Positions 1 through 11,122 of a stretch of DNA of 64,000 nt are shown here, one piece after another (position 1 is the first letter of the stretch; the number at the start of each line of letters is the position of its first letter). The notes below the pieces were generated by a model. It saw only the letters and a list, made by a program, of their open reading frames with translations. It was not told the origin of the DNA and searched no databases. The translations under genes and the position numbers were made by a program. Source of the stretch: Pantoea vagans (lineage in GTDB: Bacteria > Pseudomonadota > Gammaproteobacteria > Enterobacterales > Enterobacteriaceae); contig NZ_CP038855.1 of assembly GCF_004792415.1 (NCBI RefSeq), positions 1 to 64,000 on the forward strand. Reading direction: 5' to 3'.

Positions 1-1536
<1,536 letters not shown>

Positions 1537-1542
1537 TCGGGC

Positions 1543-1561
1543 GGCCCCGGCTGCCGGGGCC
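1543..1561 (+). promoter_or_regulatory. GC-rich hairpin between scrY and scrA
   Basis: GGCCCCGG and CCGGGGCC form a perfect 8-bp stem with a CTG loop, 7 nt after the scrY stop. No U-tract follows, so it is unlikely to be a strong intrinsic terminator. An RNA processing or 3'-end stabilising element that sets different scrY and scrA levels is the better reading. Confidence 0.6.
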
Positions 1562-1603
1562 TGAACGTCACGCGGATAAAAACATAACAAGAGTGAGGTA
1601 TGT

Positions 1604-2974
1604 ATGGACTATGTAAAAATATCGCGGGCCCTGCTGCCCCTGCTGGGTGGAAAAGAGAACATTGCCAGCGCGGCTCACTGCGCCACCCGACTGCGGCTGG
1701 TGCTGGCAGATGATGAGAAAGCGGACACCAACGCGATTGGCCAGATTGAAGGCGTTAAAGGCTGCTTCCGCAACGCCGGACAGCTTCAGGTTATCTTCGG
1801 CACCGGCGTGGTGAATAAGGTCTACGCCGCTTTTATCGCCGAGGCGGGCATCAGCGAATCAAGCAAGTCTGAGGCTGCTGATATTGCCGCCCGCAAGCTC
1901 AATCCTTTCCAGCGCATCGCTCGCCTGCTGTCGAACATCTTTGTGCCGATCATTCCGGCGATTGTGGCGTCAGGTCTGCTGATGGGCCTGCTGGGGATGG
2001 TTAAAACCTACGGCTGGGTCAATCCGGAAAATGCGCTCTACATCATGCTGGATATGTGCAGCTCAGCGGCCTTTATTATCCTGCCGATCCTGATTGGCTT
2101 TACGGCGGCCCGCGAGTTTGGCGGTAACCCGTTTCTGGGCGCGACGCTGGGCGGCATTCTGACGCACCCGGCGCTGACTAATGCCTGGGGCGTCGCCGCC
2201 GGTTTCCACACCATGAACTTCTTTGGCATTGAAGTGGCGATGATTGGCTATCAGGGTACGGTATTCCCGGTACTGCTGGCGGTGTGGTTTATGAGCATGC
2301 TGGAAAAGCAGCTGCGTCGGGTGATCCCGGATGCGCTCGATCTGATTCTGACCCCGTTCCTGACGGTGATTATCTCAGGCTTCATTGCGCTGCTGATTAT
2401 CGGTCCGGCGGGCCGTATGCTGGGCGATGGGATCTCTTTTGTGCTCAGCACCCTGATTGCTCACGCTGGCTGGCTGGCGGGACTGGTATTTGGCGGGCTC
2501 TACTCGGTGATTGTTATTACCGGCGTGCATCACAGCTTCCATGCGATTGAGGCGGGACTGCTGGGTAACCCGTCTATCGGGGTTAATTTCCTGCTGCCTA
2601 TCTGGGCAATGGCGAACGTAGCTCAGGGCGGGGCCTGTCTGGCGGTGTGGTTTAAAACCCGCGATGCGAAGATCAAAGCAATTTCGCTGCCCTCGGCGTT
2701 TTCAGCACTGCTGGGGATCACCGAGGCGGCTATCTTTGGTATCAACCTGCGGTTTATGAAACCCTTTATCGCGGGTCTGGTGGGCGGCGCGCTGGGCGGT
2801 GCCTGGGTGGTATCGGTCCATGTCTATATGACGGCGGTCGGACTGACCGGCCTGCCGGGCATGGCGATTGTTAAGGCGGGTTCTCTGCTCAATTATGTCA
2901 TCGGCGTCGCCATCGCGTTCACCACCGCGTTTGTGATCTCTTATCTGCTCAAATACAAAACGGACTCTGAATAA
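1604..2974 (+). CDS. scrA: PTS sucrose permease EIIBC (ScrA)
   Basis: Imports sucrose through the inner membrane and phosphorylates it to sucrose-6-phosphate. The EIIB domain (residues 1-85) carries the phosphorylated cysteine in HCATRLR (Cys26). The EIIC domain (about 105-455) has about ten hydrophobic segments and the HHSFHAIEA motif. No EIIA domain is present, so it should take phosphate from the general glucose EIIA (Crr), as known ScrA proteins do. GAGTGAGG sits a few bases before the ATG. The stop overlaps the scrB start as TAATG, implying translational coupling. At 456 aa it has the normal family length. Confidence 0.96.
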   Translation: MDYVKISRALLPLLGGKENIASAAHCATRLRLVLADDEKADTNAIGQIEGVKGCFRNAGQLQVIFGTGVVNKVYAAFIAEAGISESSKSEAADIAARKLNPFQRIARLLSNIFVPIIPAIVASGLLMGLLGMVKTYGWVNPENALYIMLDMCSSAAFIILPILIGFTAAREFGGNPFLGATLGGILTHPALTNAWGVAAGFHTMNFFGIEVAMIGYQGTVFPVLLAVWFMSMLEKQLRRVIPDALDLILTPFLTVIISGFIALLIIGPAGRMLGDGISFVLSTLIAHAGWLAGLVFGGLYSVIVITGVHHSFHAIEAGLLGNPSIGVNFLLPIWAMANVAQGGACLAVWFKTRDAKIKAISLPSAFSALLGITEAAIFGINLRFMKPFIAGLVGGALGGAWVVSVHVYMTAVGLTGLPGMAIVKAGSLLNYVIGVAIAFTTAFVISYLLKYKTDSE

Positions 2975-4383
2975 TGGCCTCATCAACACGTCTTGCCGCC
3001 ATTCTGCAGGCGGTGATGCAGGGTATGCCAAAAGCGCTCAGCGACAGCCACTATCCCGGCTGGCATCTGGCACCGGTTACCGGACTGCTTAACGATCCCA
3101 ACGGCTTCATCCATTTCGACGGTCACTATCATCTCTTCTACCAGTGGAACGCGCTGGGCTGTGCGCATCAGCATAAATGCTGGGGGCACTGGCGCTCAGC
3201 CGATCTGCTGCACTGGGAGCATCAGCCCATCGCGCTGATGCCGGATGAGGAGTATGACCGCAGTGGCTGCTACTCCGGCAGCGCGGTCGACGATAACGGC
3301 GTATTGACACTGATCTACACCGGCAACGTAAAATTCGATGATGGCTCACGCACGGCGTGGCAGTGCCTGGCGCAGCAGAACAGTACGGGCGGTTTTGACA
3401 AGCTCGGCCCGGTCATCGCCTTACCGGAGGGCTACACCGGCCACGTTCGCGATCCCAAAGTGTGGCGTTACGACGATCGCTGGTACATGGTGCTGGCGGC
3501 GCAGAATACGCAGCGGCAGGGCAGGGTGCTGCTGCTGCATTCTGACAATCTGCGGGAGTGGCAGAATCCCGGCGAGATCGCGGGCAGCGGACTGGGCGGG
3601 CTGGATGCCGCGGGTTATATGTGGGAGTGCCCGGACATGTTCACGCTCGGAGACAGCACCTATCTGATCTGCTGTCCTCAGGGTGTTGCGCCCGAAGAGA
3701 AGCGCTTTCTGAACAGTCACGCCTGTGCCTGGCTGAGTGGCGAGCTGAATTATCAGCAGCCTGCATATCAGCATGGCCCGCTGAACGAAATGGATGCCGG
3801 CTTTGAATTTTATGCTCCGCAAACCACGCTGACCGCGGATGGCCGGCGGCTGCTGGTGGGCTGGATGGGGACGCCGGACGGTGAAGAGATGGCCCAGCCA
3901 ACCGTGGCGCAGGGCTGGATCCATCAGATGACCTGTCTGCGCGAACTGAGCTCACGTAACGGGCGGCTCTGTCAGCAGCCCATCGCGGAACTGCAGGCGT
4001 TGCGCGAGCACGAGCAGCACTATCAGGGCCACGCCGATGATGCGCCGCCGATTGCCGCCCAGCGGCTGGAGCTTGAGCTTGAGAGCCAGGGCGACATCGA
4101 GCTCAATTTCGCCGATACCCTGATCCTGACGTGGCAGCACAACGAACTGCGGCTTGCCCGTCGCAGCCTGGTGTCGGGTGAATGGACGTATCGTTACTGG
4201 ACCGGGGCAGCCCGCCGGTTACAGATTCTGTGTGACCACTCCAGCGTTGAGATCTTCATCAACGACGGTGAAGGGGTGATGAGCAGCCGCTATTTTCCGG
4301 ACCAGCCGGCGCTGCTGACTCTGCGCGGGCGCGCAGAACTGCAGGCCCGCTACTGGTCGTTACGTCGCTGCATGGTAGAATAA
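2974..4383 (+). CDS. scrB: Sucrose-6-phosphate hydrolase (GH32)
   Basis: Cytoplasmic beta-fructosidase that splits sucrose-6-phosphate into glucose-6-phosphate and fructose. All three GH32 catalytic motifs are present: NDPNG with the nucleophile Asp41, RDPK (Asp160) as transition-state stabiliser, and ECPD with the acid/base Glu218. The C-terminal beta-sandwich runs from about residue 330. The ATG overlaps the scrA stop by one base. Fructose would next need a fructokinase such as ScrK, which is not in the window. The 469-aa length is normal and nothing looks broken. Confidence 0.96.
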   Translation: MASSTRLAAILQAVMQGMPKALSDSHYPGWHLAPVTGLLNDPNGFIHFDGHYHLFYQWNALGCAHQHKCWGHWRSADLLHWEHQPIALMPDEEYDRSGCYSGSAVDDNGVLTLIYTGNVKFDDGSRTAWQCLAQQNSTGGFDKLGPVIALPEGYTGHVRDPKVWRYDDRWYMVLAAQNTQRQGRVLLLHSDNLREWQNPGEIAGSGLGGLDAAGYMWECPDMFTLGDSTYLICCPQGVAPEEKRFLNSHACAWLSGELNYQQPAYQHGPLNEMDAGFEFYAPQTTLTADGRRLLVGWMGTPDGEEMAQPTVAQGWIHQMTCLRELSSRNGRLCQQPIAELQALREHEQHYQGHADDAPPIAAQRLELELESQGDIELNFADTLILTWQHNELRLARRSLVSGEWTYRYWTGAARRLQILCDHSSVEIFINDGEGVMSSRYFPDQPALLTLRGRAELQARYWSLRRCMVE

Positions 4384-4412
4384 GCCCTTGTTTCACTAAC
4401 CGATGTCTTGCC

Positions 4413-5417
4413 GTGAGAAAAACAAAACGCGTTACCATCAGTGATATCGCCGGGCTGGCCGGGGTTTCAAAAGCCACTGCCAGCCTGGTGCTCAACGGCC
4501 GTGGCGAAGAGTTGCGGGTCGCGAAGGAGACGCGTGAGCGGGTGCTGACGCTGGCCCGTGAACACCATTATCAGCCCAGTATCCATGCGCGGATGTTGCA
4601 CGACGCCCGCAGTCATACGCTGGGGCTGGTGGTACCGGAGATCACCAACCACGGTTTTGCCGCTTTCTCTCATGCGCTGGAAAATCTCTGCCGTGCGGCG
4701 GGTCTGCAGTTGCTGATCGCCTGTACCGACGAAAATGCCGGTCAGGAACAGGTCGTGGTCAACAATCTGGTGGCGCGTCAGGTCGACGGCCTGATTGTTG
4801 CCTCCAGTATGCTGACTGACAGCGACTATGTCAGCCTCAGCGAACAGCTGCCTGTGCTGCTGTTTGACCGCCACATGAACAACACGACGCTGCCCTGGGT
4901 CATCACCGACTCCGTGACGCCCACCGCTGAGCTGGTTGAAAAGCTAGCGCGCGCCTGTCCGGAGGAGATCTACTTTATGGGCGGACAGTCCGATCTCTCT
5001 CCGACTCAGGATCGTCTGGCGGGATTCAGAGAGGGGCTGGCGCGGGCCGGTGTGAGGCTGCAGCCGGAGTGGATAATCCAGGGGAACTACCATCCCGGCA
5101 GCGGTTACGAAATGTTTGCCGCGCTATGTCAGCGGCTGGGGCGTCCTCCTAAAGCAATGTTCACTGCCGCCTGCGGCCTGCTGGAAGGGGTACTGCGCTA
5201 CATGAGCGAACATCACCTGCTGACCAGCGATATCCGCATCGCCAGTTTTGATGACCACTATCTCTATGATTCACTCTCGATTCCTGTCGACACCGTAGAG
5301 CAGAATGTTCCGGCGCTCGCGCAGGCCTGTTTTTCTATGCTGACCACGATGATCGCCGGAAATGATCCAGCAGACAGCCAGCTGGTGCTGCCCGCCACGC
5401 TGCGCCTGCGCGGCTAA
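4413..5417 (+). CDS. scrR: Sucrose operon repressor (LacI family)
   Basis: LacI/GalR-type repressor expected to shut off scr genes until an inducer (fructose or fructose-1-phosphate in known ScrR) binds. The helix-turn-helix lies at residues 5-25 ([20 protein letters not shown]), followed by the hinge and a periplasmic-binding-protein-like effector domain to residue 334. The start is a GTG, chosen because the DNA-binding domain begins at once; an ATG 10 nt upstream is out of frame. It lies 29 nt after scrB on the same strand, so it can be co-transcribed. No clear SD precedes the GTG. Confidence 0.93.
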   Translation: MRKTKRVTISDIAGLAGVSKATASLVLNGRGEELRVAKETRERVLTLAREHHYQPSIHARMLHDARSHTLGLVVPEITNHGFAAFSHALENLCRAAGLQLLIACTDENAGQEQVVVNNLVARQVDGLIVASSMLTDSDYVSLSEQLPVLLFDRHMNNTTLPWVITDSVTPTAELVEKLARACPEEIYFMGGQSDLSPTQDRLAGFREGLARAGVRLQPEWIIQGNYHPGSGYEMFAALCQRLGRPPKAMFTAACGLLEGVLRYMSEHHLLTSDIRIASFDDHYLYDSLSIPVDTVEQNVPALAQACFSMLTTMIAGNDPADSQLVLPATLRLRG

Positions 5418-5445
5418 TCGCCGGGCGCTTCTGGCCCTGGCGGCT

Positions 5446-6636
5446 TCACCACTCGACCGGCAGGGCGCTGACACCACGCAGGTTGGCTCTGTGATTGCGG
5501 CGAACCCCGGCGGTTACCGGCCGCATCGCTGGCAGGCGGGTCAGCAATACCTCCAGCGCCACCTCCATTTCCGCCAGTGCCAGCCGGTAGCCCATACAGT
5601 GATGTATCCCGCCACCGAATGCCAGGCAGCGTCCCTCATGTCGCCGGATATTGACCCGCTCCGGCGAGGTAAAGACAAGCGGGTCGTGATTGGCTGCGCC
5701 CAGACTCAGAAAGAAGCGCGTTCCGGGCGAAATGAGCTGGCCTGCCACCTCAATTTCTTCCAGCGTCGTGCGGTACAGCATCTGGACCGAACTGTCGTAA
5801 CGCAGACACTCCTGAATGGCATCAGGTATCAGCGCATGATGATGTTTCAGGCAAGCCAGTTCCTGCGGATGGTCATGCAGGGCCAGGAGAGTATTGCAGA
5901 GCATATTTGAGGTGGTCTCATGACCGGCAATAAACAGCAGTATCACATTGGCGATGATCTCATCATGACTTAGCCGGTCGCCATCGCTGCTGCTGCGCAG
6001 AAAAAGGGACACCAGATCGCTGGCCGTGCTGTCACGGCGGGCGACGATCATTGCGCTGAAGTAACGCTCCAGGACGGCAAACGCATCGGCGGCTTCCAGC
6101 AGATCCGACTGGCTGATTTGCGGATCGAAAACTTTGACCAGTACTGACGTGAGGCGACCCAGTTCAGGCGCGTCAGACTCAGCGAGATCCAGCATCCTGC
6201 AGATAATGCGTACCGGTAACGGAAAGGCGAATGCCTGGGCCAGATCGCAGTCGCGGCGACCTGCCAGCGCATCAACCAGGTCATGAGCGACACTCAGCGC
6301 CATCTCCCGGAGTGGTTTAATTTCCCGGGCGCTGAATGCCTTCATAACCAGTCCTCTTAACCGGTTGTGATCCGGCGGATTCAGCACCAGAAACATTCTG
6401 CTGATGCCCTGAAACAGCGGCATGTCGGCGGCGGCATCACCAAATCTTAGCCTGACACTTTCCATATAATTCTTACCGACCCGCCGATCGTTCAGCAGTG
6501 CTTCCACCACCGCGTGGCTCCCGCTGATGATGATCTTATCCCCGGCTGGAATAAGCGGGCCCTGCCGATGCAGTTTTCGATAAAGGGGAAACGGATTGTC
6601 AGCGTAGTCGGGGTTCATCAGTTCATGAAGCTGCAT
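5446..6636 (-). CDS. Bacterial cytochrome P450
   Basis: Soluble 396-aa P450 with no membrane anchor. Visible signatures are the I-helix oxygen-activation motif AGHETT (about 237-242), ExxR as ECLR (276-279) and the heme-ligand loop FGGGIHHCMG with Cys347. The substrate cannot be predicted. No ferredoxin or ferredoxin reductase gene lies in the window, so electrons must come from elsewhere. It sits 22 nt downstream of a secreted chorismate mutase on the same strand with a good SD (GGAG), so the two probably share a transcript. Its 3' end converges on scrR with a 28-nt gap. Confidence 0.93.
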   Translation of the reverse strand: MQLHELMNPDYADNPFPLYRKLHRQGPLIPAGDKIIISGSHAVVEALLNDRRVGKNYMESVRLRFGDAAADMPLFQGISRMFLVLNPPDHNRLRGLVMKAFSAREIKPLREMALSVAHDLVDALAGRRDCDLAQAFAFPLPVRIICRMLDLAESDAPELGRLTSVLVKVFDPQISQSDLLEAADAFAVLERYFSAMIVARRDSTASDLVSLFLRSSSDGDRLSHDEIIANVILLFIAGHETTSNMLCNTLLALHDHPQELACLKHHHALIPDAIQECLRYDSSVQMLYRTTLEEIEVAGQLISPGTRFFLSLGAANHDPLVFTSPERVNIRRHEGRCLAFGGGIHHCMGYRLALAEMEVALEVLLTRLPAMRPVTAGVRRNHRANLRGVSALPVEW

Positions 6637-6658
6637 AGCTCACTCCACAGCTTAAGGA

Positions 6659-7204
6659 TTAATGTGAGCGCTGAATGCGTGCGAGAGAAGCGAAAAGGTT
6701 GTTTTTATCACTTCCGCTGAGGTGGGACGCCGTGAGCTGTGACATCAGATACGCTTTATCCTCCTGCGAGAAGCTGCCGGTCATCAGGCGCTGGCTGATC
6801 GCAGCCAGGAGCTGGGTATCCAGCCGTTCAATCTGCTGCCGGGTCCCGGCCAGATCGGTGACGGGTACGTCACTCTCCGGTGCTGAAAGCCAGTCAGCCC
6901 GATAGCGATACTGAATCGCTTTGCTGGCGTTCATCAGAGCATGGACAAAAGGCTCAACCGATTGAGGTTCAAGTCCTGCCTGCTGCGCGTTTTGCAGCAT
7001 CTTTTCCAGAACAACCTGCTCACGAGGCAGATCCTCAACGGGTAAATGATGCTGCGCTTTATAACCCGCCACAGCCTTCATGACCTGCATGCGTTCATTC
7101 AATGCGGTGGAAAGAGCCTCGAGAGATACGGAAGAAACCGAACCTGCGAAAACGTTGCTGCACATGAACAGTGAAGAGAGAAAAACTGCCACATATTGCG
7201 TCAT
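6659..7204 (-). CDS. aroQ: Exported chorismate mutase (AroQ gamma type)
   Basis: Converts chorismate to prephenate outside the cytoplasm. A signal peptide (residues 1-20, ending SNVFA) precedes an all-helical mutase of the *AroQ class. Recognisable family features are the basic helix with MKAVAGYK near residue 43, the conserved PREQVVLEKML segment, and the C-terminal QQIERLDTQLLAAI helix. The 181-aa length fits secreted enterobacterial enzymes. The SD GGAG lies 7 nt before the ATG. The role of periplasmic mutases is unsettled, since chorismate is made in the cytosol. The P450 gene follows after 22 nt. Confidence 0.9.
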   Translation of the reverse strand: MTQYVAVFLSSLFMCSNVFAGSVSSVSLEALSTALNERMQVMKAVAGYKAQHHLPVEDLPREQVVLEKMLQNAQQAGLEPQSVEPFVHALMNASKAIQYRYRADWLSAPESDVPVTDLAGTRQQIERLDTQLLAAISQRLMTGSFSQEDKAYLMSQLTASHLSGSDKNNLFASLARIQRSH

Positions 7205-7523
7205 TGGTCTGCTCCATAAATGAAAACTGGCACTAATTTACACATGAAAAAATAACTAAGTGTGATTATTTTGTTTTCAAAATGTGAACAGGCAGGGGTA
7301 TCCGCTTAGCGTTTTCAGGGAACTGATTCTGATGTGTTTTTTAACTTTTCGTTCATAAAAAATTCATATCAGCATGGAATTATGGCGGGTTAATTCAGGT
7401 TCAGCTTTGCGATGGCAGGCGCTTATCATCTGTCTTTCAGCGTCCGGGAATAAGTGGGATTTTGCCAGGATTCAGGAAGGGTCCCGCCGGGCGGCAGTGC
7501 CGCCCGAATCGGTTTATGTGTTT
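7205..7523. other. Intergenic region, 319 nt
   Basis: AT-rich next to the chorismate mutase start (its likely promoter side), then mixed composition. No convincing gene. A GC hairpin at 7489-7505 lies near the end of the alcohol dehydrogenase gene. Confidence 0.6.
7489..7505 (-). terminator. Hairpin downstream of alcohol dehydrogenase
   Basis: GGGCGGC and GCCGCCC form a 7-bp stem with a 3-nt loop, 18 nt past the stop on the minus strand. No U-run follows, so it is a 3'-end hairpin rather than a secure intrinsic terminator. Confidence 0.4.
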
Positions 7524-8690
7524 TCAGGGCACGAACACGGCGCGAACGCAGCCATCTTCTTTATGTTTAAACATCTCATAGCCTCGCGGGGCCTCTTCCA
7601 GTGGAAAACGATGTGTCGCCATAAAAGCCGGGTTCAGCTCATTTCTGGCAACATGCTCCAGCAGACGATGCATGTAGCGTTGCCCATGCTGCTGGGCGGT
7701 ACGGATGGTCAGGCTCTTATTAATCATCAGCCCCAGCGGGAACTTATCCATCACGCCATACACGCCCAGAATCGCGATGTTGCCGCCTTTACGGCAGGCA
7801 TATAACGCCTGGCGCAAGGCTGCACCGACATCCGTTTCCAGATGCAGCATCTGTTTGGTCTTGTCATAGACCTGACTCAATCCTTCACCGCGGGCTTCCA
7901 TGCCGACAGCATCAATACAGCTGTCCGGGCCGCGCCCGCCGGTTAACTCCAGCAGCGCTTCGTTGACATCCACCTCGGTGTAATCCAGCGTTATGCTGCC
8001 TGCGAAGTCGCGTGCCATGGCCAGCCGTTCAGGATAGCGATCGATACCGATGACCTGATGTGCGCCCATCAGCCAGGCACTTTGCTGTGCCATCAGTCCG
8101 ACACCGCCACAGCCCCAGACCACCACGGTGTCACCGGGATGAATATTACAGAAGTCGGCACCCATATAACCGGTCGGCGTCGCATCGGAGAGGAACAGCG
8201 CCTGCTCATCGGTTACGCCTTCGGGCACGACGAAGCAATCATTGTCGGCAAAGGGCACGCGAACATACTCTGCATGTGAGCCTGCATAACCGCCAAACGC
8301 ATGACTGTAAGCGTAAATGCCGCCCGTGGCATGACCGAGCACCGTTTCACCTTTCTCCCACTGCGGATGCGTATTGTCACAGCAGGAGGGCAACTGATGC
8401 TGGCAATACCAGCAGGAACCACAGGAGATGAAAGAGGGCACTACGACCCGATCGCCACGCCGGATATTTTTTACCGCAGGGCCAACTTCAACCACCTCGC
8501 CCATAAATTCATGACCCAGGATATCGCCTTCCCGCATACTCGGGATCAGGCCGTCAATGACGTGCAGATCGGAGCCGCAGGTGGTGGTGAGCCTGACGCG
8601 AATAATGGCATCATGAGGATTGAGCAGACCGGGGTCGGCCACGGTTTCAACACTTAAATCGTTGACGCCATTCCAGCAGAGTGCGCGCAT
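7524..8690 (-). CDS. Zinc-dependent alcohol dehydrogenase
   Basis: Medium-chain dehydrogenase of the group annotated as glutathione-independent formaldehyde dehydrogenase-like. It has the catalytic-zinc GHE segment (GHEFMGEVVEVG, near residue 60), a four-cysteine structural-zinc lobe (CGSCWYCQHQLPSCC, near 91-105) and a Rossmann motif GCGGVG near 193. Length is 388 aa. The substrate is unknown; the extra loop around 250-275 is typical of the formaldehyde-dehydrogenase-like branch. The start codon directly abuts the stop of the SRPBCC gene, whose last codons (GGAGAAATAA) supply the SD, so translation should be coupled. Confidence 0.9.
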   Translation of the reverse strand: MRALCWNGVNDLSVETVADPGLLNPHDAIIRVRLTTTCGSDLHVIDGLIPSMREGDILGHEFMGEVVEVGPAVKNIRRGDRVVVPSFISCGSCWYCQHQLPSCCDNTHPQWEKGETVLGHATGGIYAYSHAFGGYAGSHAEYVRVPFADNDCFVVPEGVTDEQALFLSDATPTGYMGADFCNIHPGDTVVVWGCGGVGLMAQQSAWLMGAHQVIGIDRYPERLAMARDFAGSITLDYTEVDVNEALLELTGGRGPDSCIDAVGMEARGEGLSQVYDKTKQMLHLETDVGAALRQALYACRKGGNIAILGVYGVMDKFPLGLMINKSLTIRTAQQHGQRYMHRLLEHVARNELNPAFMATHRFPLEEAPRGYEMFKHKEDGCVRAVFVP

Positions 8691-9224
8691 TTATTTCTCC
8701 TTATCCTGACGTCCGGCATGACGACCCGCAGGCTGCCCGTGCAGGGTAGGAATCTCACCGGTTTCAGCCAGACTTTTAAAGCGATGTAACGCTTTACTGG
8801 CCACCTCTTTTGGCAGCAGATCAAATAACGTCGTTACCTTTTTTCCCAGTGCGCCACCCGGCGGCGTGAACTGCAGAGTCAGAGCCAGCTCGGTGCCCCA
8901 TTCCCCCGGTGCCGGGCGAAGGCGCAGTTCACCTTCGTTAGGAATGTCTGCATCCTCAAGCGAGCGCCAGGCAATCACTTCGCCTGGTTGTGCTTCGACA
9001 ATGCGGGTATCCCAGCGATAGTGCTTACCCAGTGGGCCCTCAATCTGCCAGTGTGCATCGCTTTTATTGACCGGCGTCACGCTGGCAAAGTGGCTCATAA
9101 TGCGGGGCAGGGTATCGGGCTCAAGCCACAGGTCAAAAAGCTCGGTAGCGGGAAGGCCCACAGTAATCCAGCGCCGTAGCGTGAGGGTATTGTCACTGGC
9201 GGTAGTCAGAGATGTTGTCGTCAA
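8691..9224 (-). CDS. SRPBCC-fold (START-like) protein
   Basis: A 177-aa protein with the hydrophobic-ligand-cavity fold of polyketide cyclase/dehydrase-like proteins; HWQIEGPLGKHYRWDTRIVE and the following Glu/Trp-rich strand are typical. The C-terminus (from about 160) is a polar Gly/His/Arg tail. The start is a TTG with a strong SD (GGAGGA) about 5 nt upstream; no in-frame ATG fits better. It is first in a two-gene unit with the alcohol dehydrogenase, with zero intergenic bases. Lipid or small-molecule binding is inferred from fold only. Confidence 0.82.
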   Translation of the reverse strand: MTTTSLTTASDNTLTLRRWITVGLPATELFDLWLEPDTLPRIMSHFASVTPVNKSDAHWQIEGPLGKHYRWDTRIVEAQPGEVIAWRSLEDADIPNEGELRLRPAPGEWGTELALTLQFTPPGGALGKKVTTLFDLLPKEVASKALHRFKSLAETGEIPTLHGQPAGRHAGRQDKEK

Positions 9225-9401
9225 AACGTCCTCCGATAGTTCTCTCAGTGGAACAAAATCACTGATTCTGAGTTAAGAACAGCTGGCGGAATTTTGCGAG
9301 CGAAGCCGCGCCCTGCAGGTCATCTCTGCAAGGCTATAAAGCTTCTGCGATGCATGCCGGGTTATGCGCACAGTAAGGCGTCATGCCTGTCGGATAATCG
9401 G

Positions 9402-9407
9402 TATAAT
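9402..9407 (+). promoter_or_regulatory. Possible -10 box for the 81-aa gene
   Basis: A perfect TATAAT lies 46 nt before the ATG at 9453. The -35 position (CGTCAT at 17-bp spacing) is poor, so this is tentative. Confidence 0.35.
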
Positions 9408-9452
9408 ACGTGCCGCCGGTTTCATCATTTTTAGCAGCAAAAAGAGGCAGAT

Positions 9453-9698
9453 ATGTCTGTAACTGAAACGTCAGCCAGTGGTAAAAATGTCGCGGAACTC
9501 GTCGGGATCCTGGAAAAACAGGCGGCAAACCGTGCGGATGCCAACTGGCACAATGGTCTGAAAAGCAGCACCAGAATCGCACTGGAAAAAATTAATCATG
9601 CGGTTGAGGCAAAGTGGATCGGCGCAGAAGAGGGTCTGAACCTGAAGCAGCGCGTTTACAGCATTCAGGATGAATTGATAGAGCTGGCGCTGTGGTGA
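9453..9698 (+). CDS. Small conserved-looking protein, function unknown
   Basis: An 81-aa, mostly helical, acidic protein with no signal peptide or membrane segment. An AGAGGC SD precedes the ATG at normal spacing and a TATAAT hexamer lies upstream, so the gene looks real. No family is recognised. The C-terminal half (LKQRVYSIQDELIELALW) is amphipathic and could mediate dimerisation. It converges on the GNAT gene with a 1-nt gap and no visible terminator between. Confidence 0.65.
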   Translation: MSVTETSASGKNVAELVGILEKQAANRADANWHNGLKSSTRIALEKINHAVEAKWIGAEEGLNLKQRVYSIQDELIELALW

Positions 9699-9699
9699 T

Positions 9700-10611
9700 T
9701 TAAATTGCCCGGCGATCCGCCCGTAAATCAGCGGGGGTAAAAAAGTGATATTTCAGCACGCAGCGCCGTCCGGCATTTTGCGCGCTTCGCAGAGACGGCG
9801 TATTGCCGGGCAGAATGGTGCCGGTCAGCATCGCATCATGACCGCAGTAATGGTGAAGCTGCTGCAGCAAACGCTGCTGAGCGCGTGCAGCGAGTCCACG
9901 GCCCTGATACGCCGGCAAAATCACCTCATCCATGATCTGAAATCCCTCAATAAAGGCCAGTCGTCGTGGCACACAAATCATCAGCCCCGCCACCATGCCC
10001 TGCCAGAGGATCAGAAACACATGCCCCCCGGCAATATCGTCCCGTAATTCCTGCCTGCTGGTGGCCATCAGCTGATCCCGCAGATGCGGCAGCGTGTGCC
10101 AGCTTGCACGATAAGCACGGTTAATGGCGGAGCTACAGAGGGGATAATCTTTCCGGCAGGCGGTAATCAGCGAAATCTCGTCATCGTCAGACGCGGAGTG
10201 TGAGCCCGGAACGCTGAGGTAAATCAGCTGATCGGTTATACCAATATCAGGATCCGTGGCCGGCAGCAAAATACGCATCTTCAGCGGCCTGATCGTTTGC
10301 CACTCATGCATGATGGCGGCTGCAGCTGCGTAATCCAGTACGCCATCACGGGCCACGATCTCAATAAAAGGCTGAGCGGGGTCGCCCCCCAGATAGCGCG
10401 GGCCGGTGAGAAAACGCTGGCCGTTAATCGTCAGTTCGCGCTGCAAAAACGTGTGCTGGGGCAGGCCGGTTTCACGCCAGGGAAAGGCGGCAGAGAAGTG
10501 ATGATCGTGGCACCGGGCCTGCTGCTGCGCCAGCCAGCGGGTAAGCCAGTCGCTGAGACATTCAGATGAGACGGGCACATTACGGTAGAGCGATACCATA
10601 TAATTCAGCAT
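9700..10611 (-). CDS. GNAT-family acetyltransferase, two-part protein
   Basis: A 303-aa protein whose C-terminal half (about 165-290) is an acetyltransferase domain with the acetyl-CoA-binding pattern LPAYQGRGLAARAQQRLL (QGRGLA) near 240. The N-terminal 150 residues have no recognised domain and may be a degenerate GNAT copy. AAGGA lies 5 nt before the chosen ATG. Substrate unknown. It is monocistronic and opens onto a long intergenic region. Confidence 0.8.
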   Translation of the reverse strand: MLNYMVSLYRNVPVSSECLSDWLTRWLAQQQARCHDHHFSAAFPWRETGLPQHTFLQRELTINGQRFLTGPRYLGGDPAQPFIEIVARDGVLDYAAAAAIMHEWQTIRPLKMRILLPATDPDIGITDQLIYLSVPGSHSASDDDEISLITACRKDYPLCSSAINRAYRASWHTLPHLRDQLMATSRQELRDDIAGGHVFLILWQGMVAGLMICVPRRLAFIEGFQIMDEVILPAYQGRGLAARAQQRLLQQLHHYCGHDAMLTGTILPGNTPSLRSAQNAGRRCVLKYHFFTPADLRADRRAI

Positions 10612-11122
10612 AAGATTCCTTATTGCCCGCCGTCAGTAATCTCCTGCCTCTCTGCGTACACGACAGAACCATGCCGATAAGGCTGCTGAGAGTGTAAACG
10701 ATGCGTTCGCTTTATGACCATCATCATCGCATCGGTCAGCACGAATATTTTGGCATTTCATAACGGTTCCGGTGCTGCCGCGCGCACGTTCTCATGCCTC
10801 AAATGCAGTCAGATAATCGTCATCCTCCTGTGCGCTTATTATCACCGCCGGCTTGCTGATTAAAAAAACAAAGAGCATTTTCCCGGCTTTTGGCACGTTA
10901 CGCAAACATGGTCAAATTAATTGATGCAATAGGGCTAAGTTGCCCCAAAATTAAATGAAAAATAAAATATTCGTTTTTTACGAAAATATTACGGAATCAG
11001 ATAATCGGCGGCCGGTAAATGTATTATGCTAAACAGGCTGTTCAATAATTATAAAATGCACGATCTTTTTAACACCCGGGGGTCACATGGTCCATATTGA
11101 TTTATGTACCAAAGAGGGCGTG
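10612..11122. other. Intergenic region, about 510 nt
   Basis: Separates the divergent GNAT and a small plus-strand gene. It becomes markedly AT-rich from about 10850. No coding frame, repeat or clear promoter pair could be supported. Confidence 0.6.

Noticed and set aside
9334..9582. 82-codon minus-strand frame over the small gene at 9453
   Set aside because: Mostly antisense to a better-supported gene with SD and -10 box.
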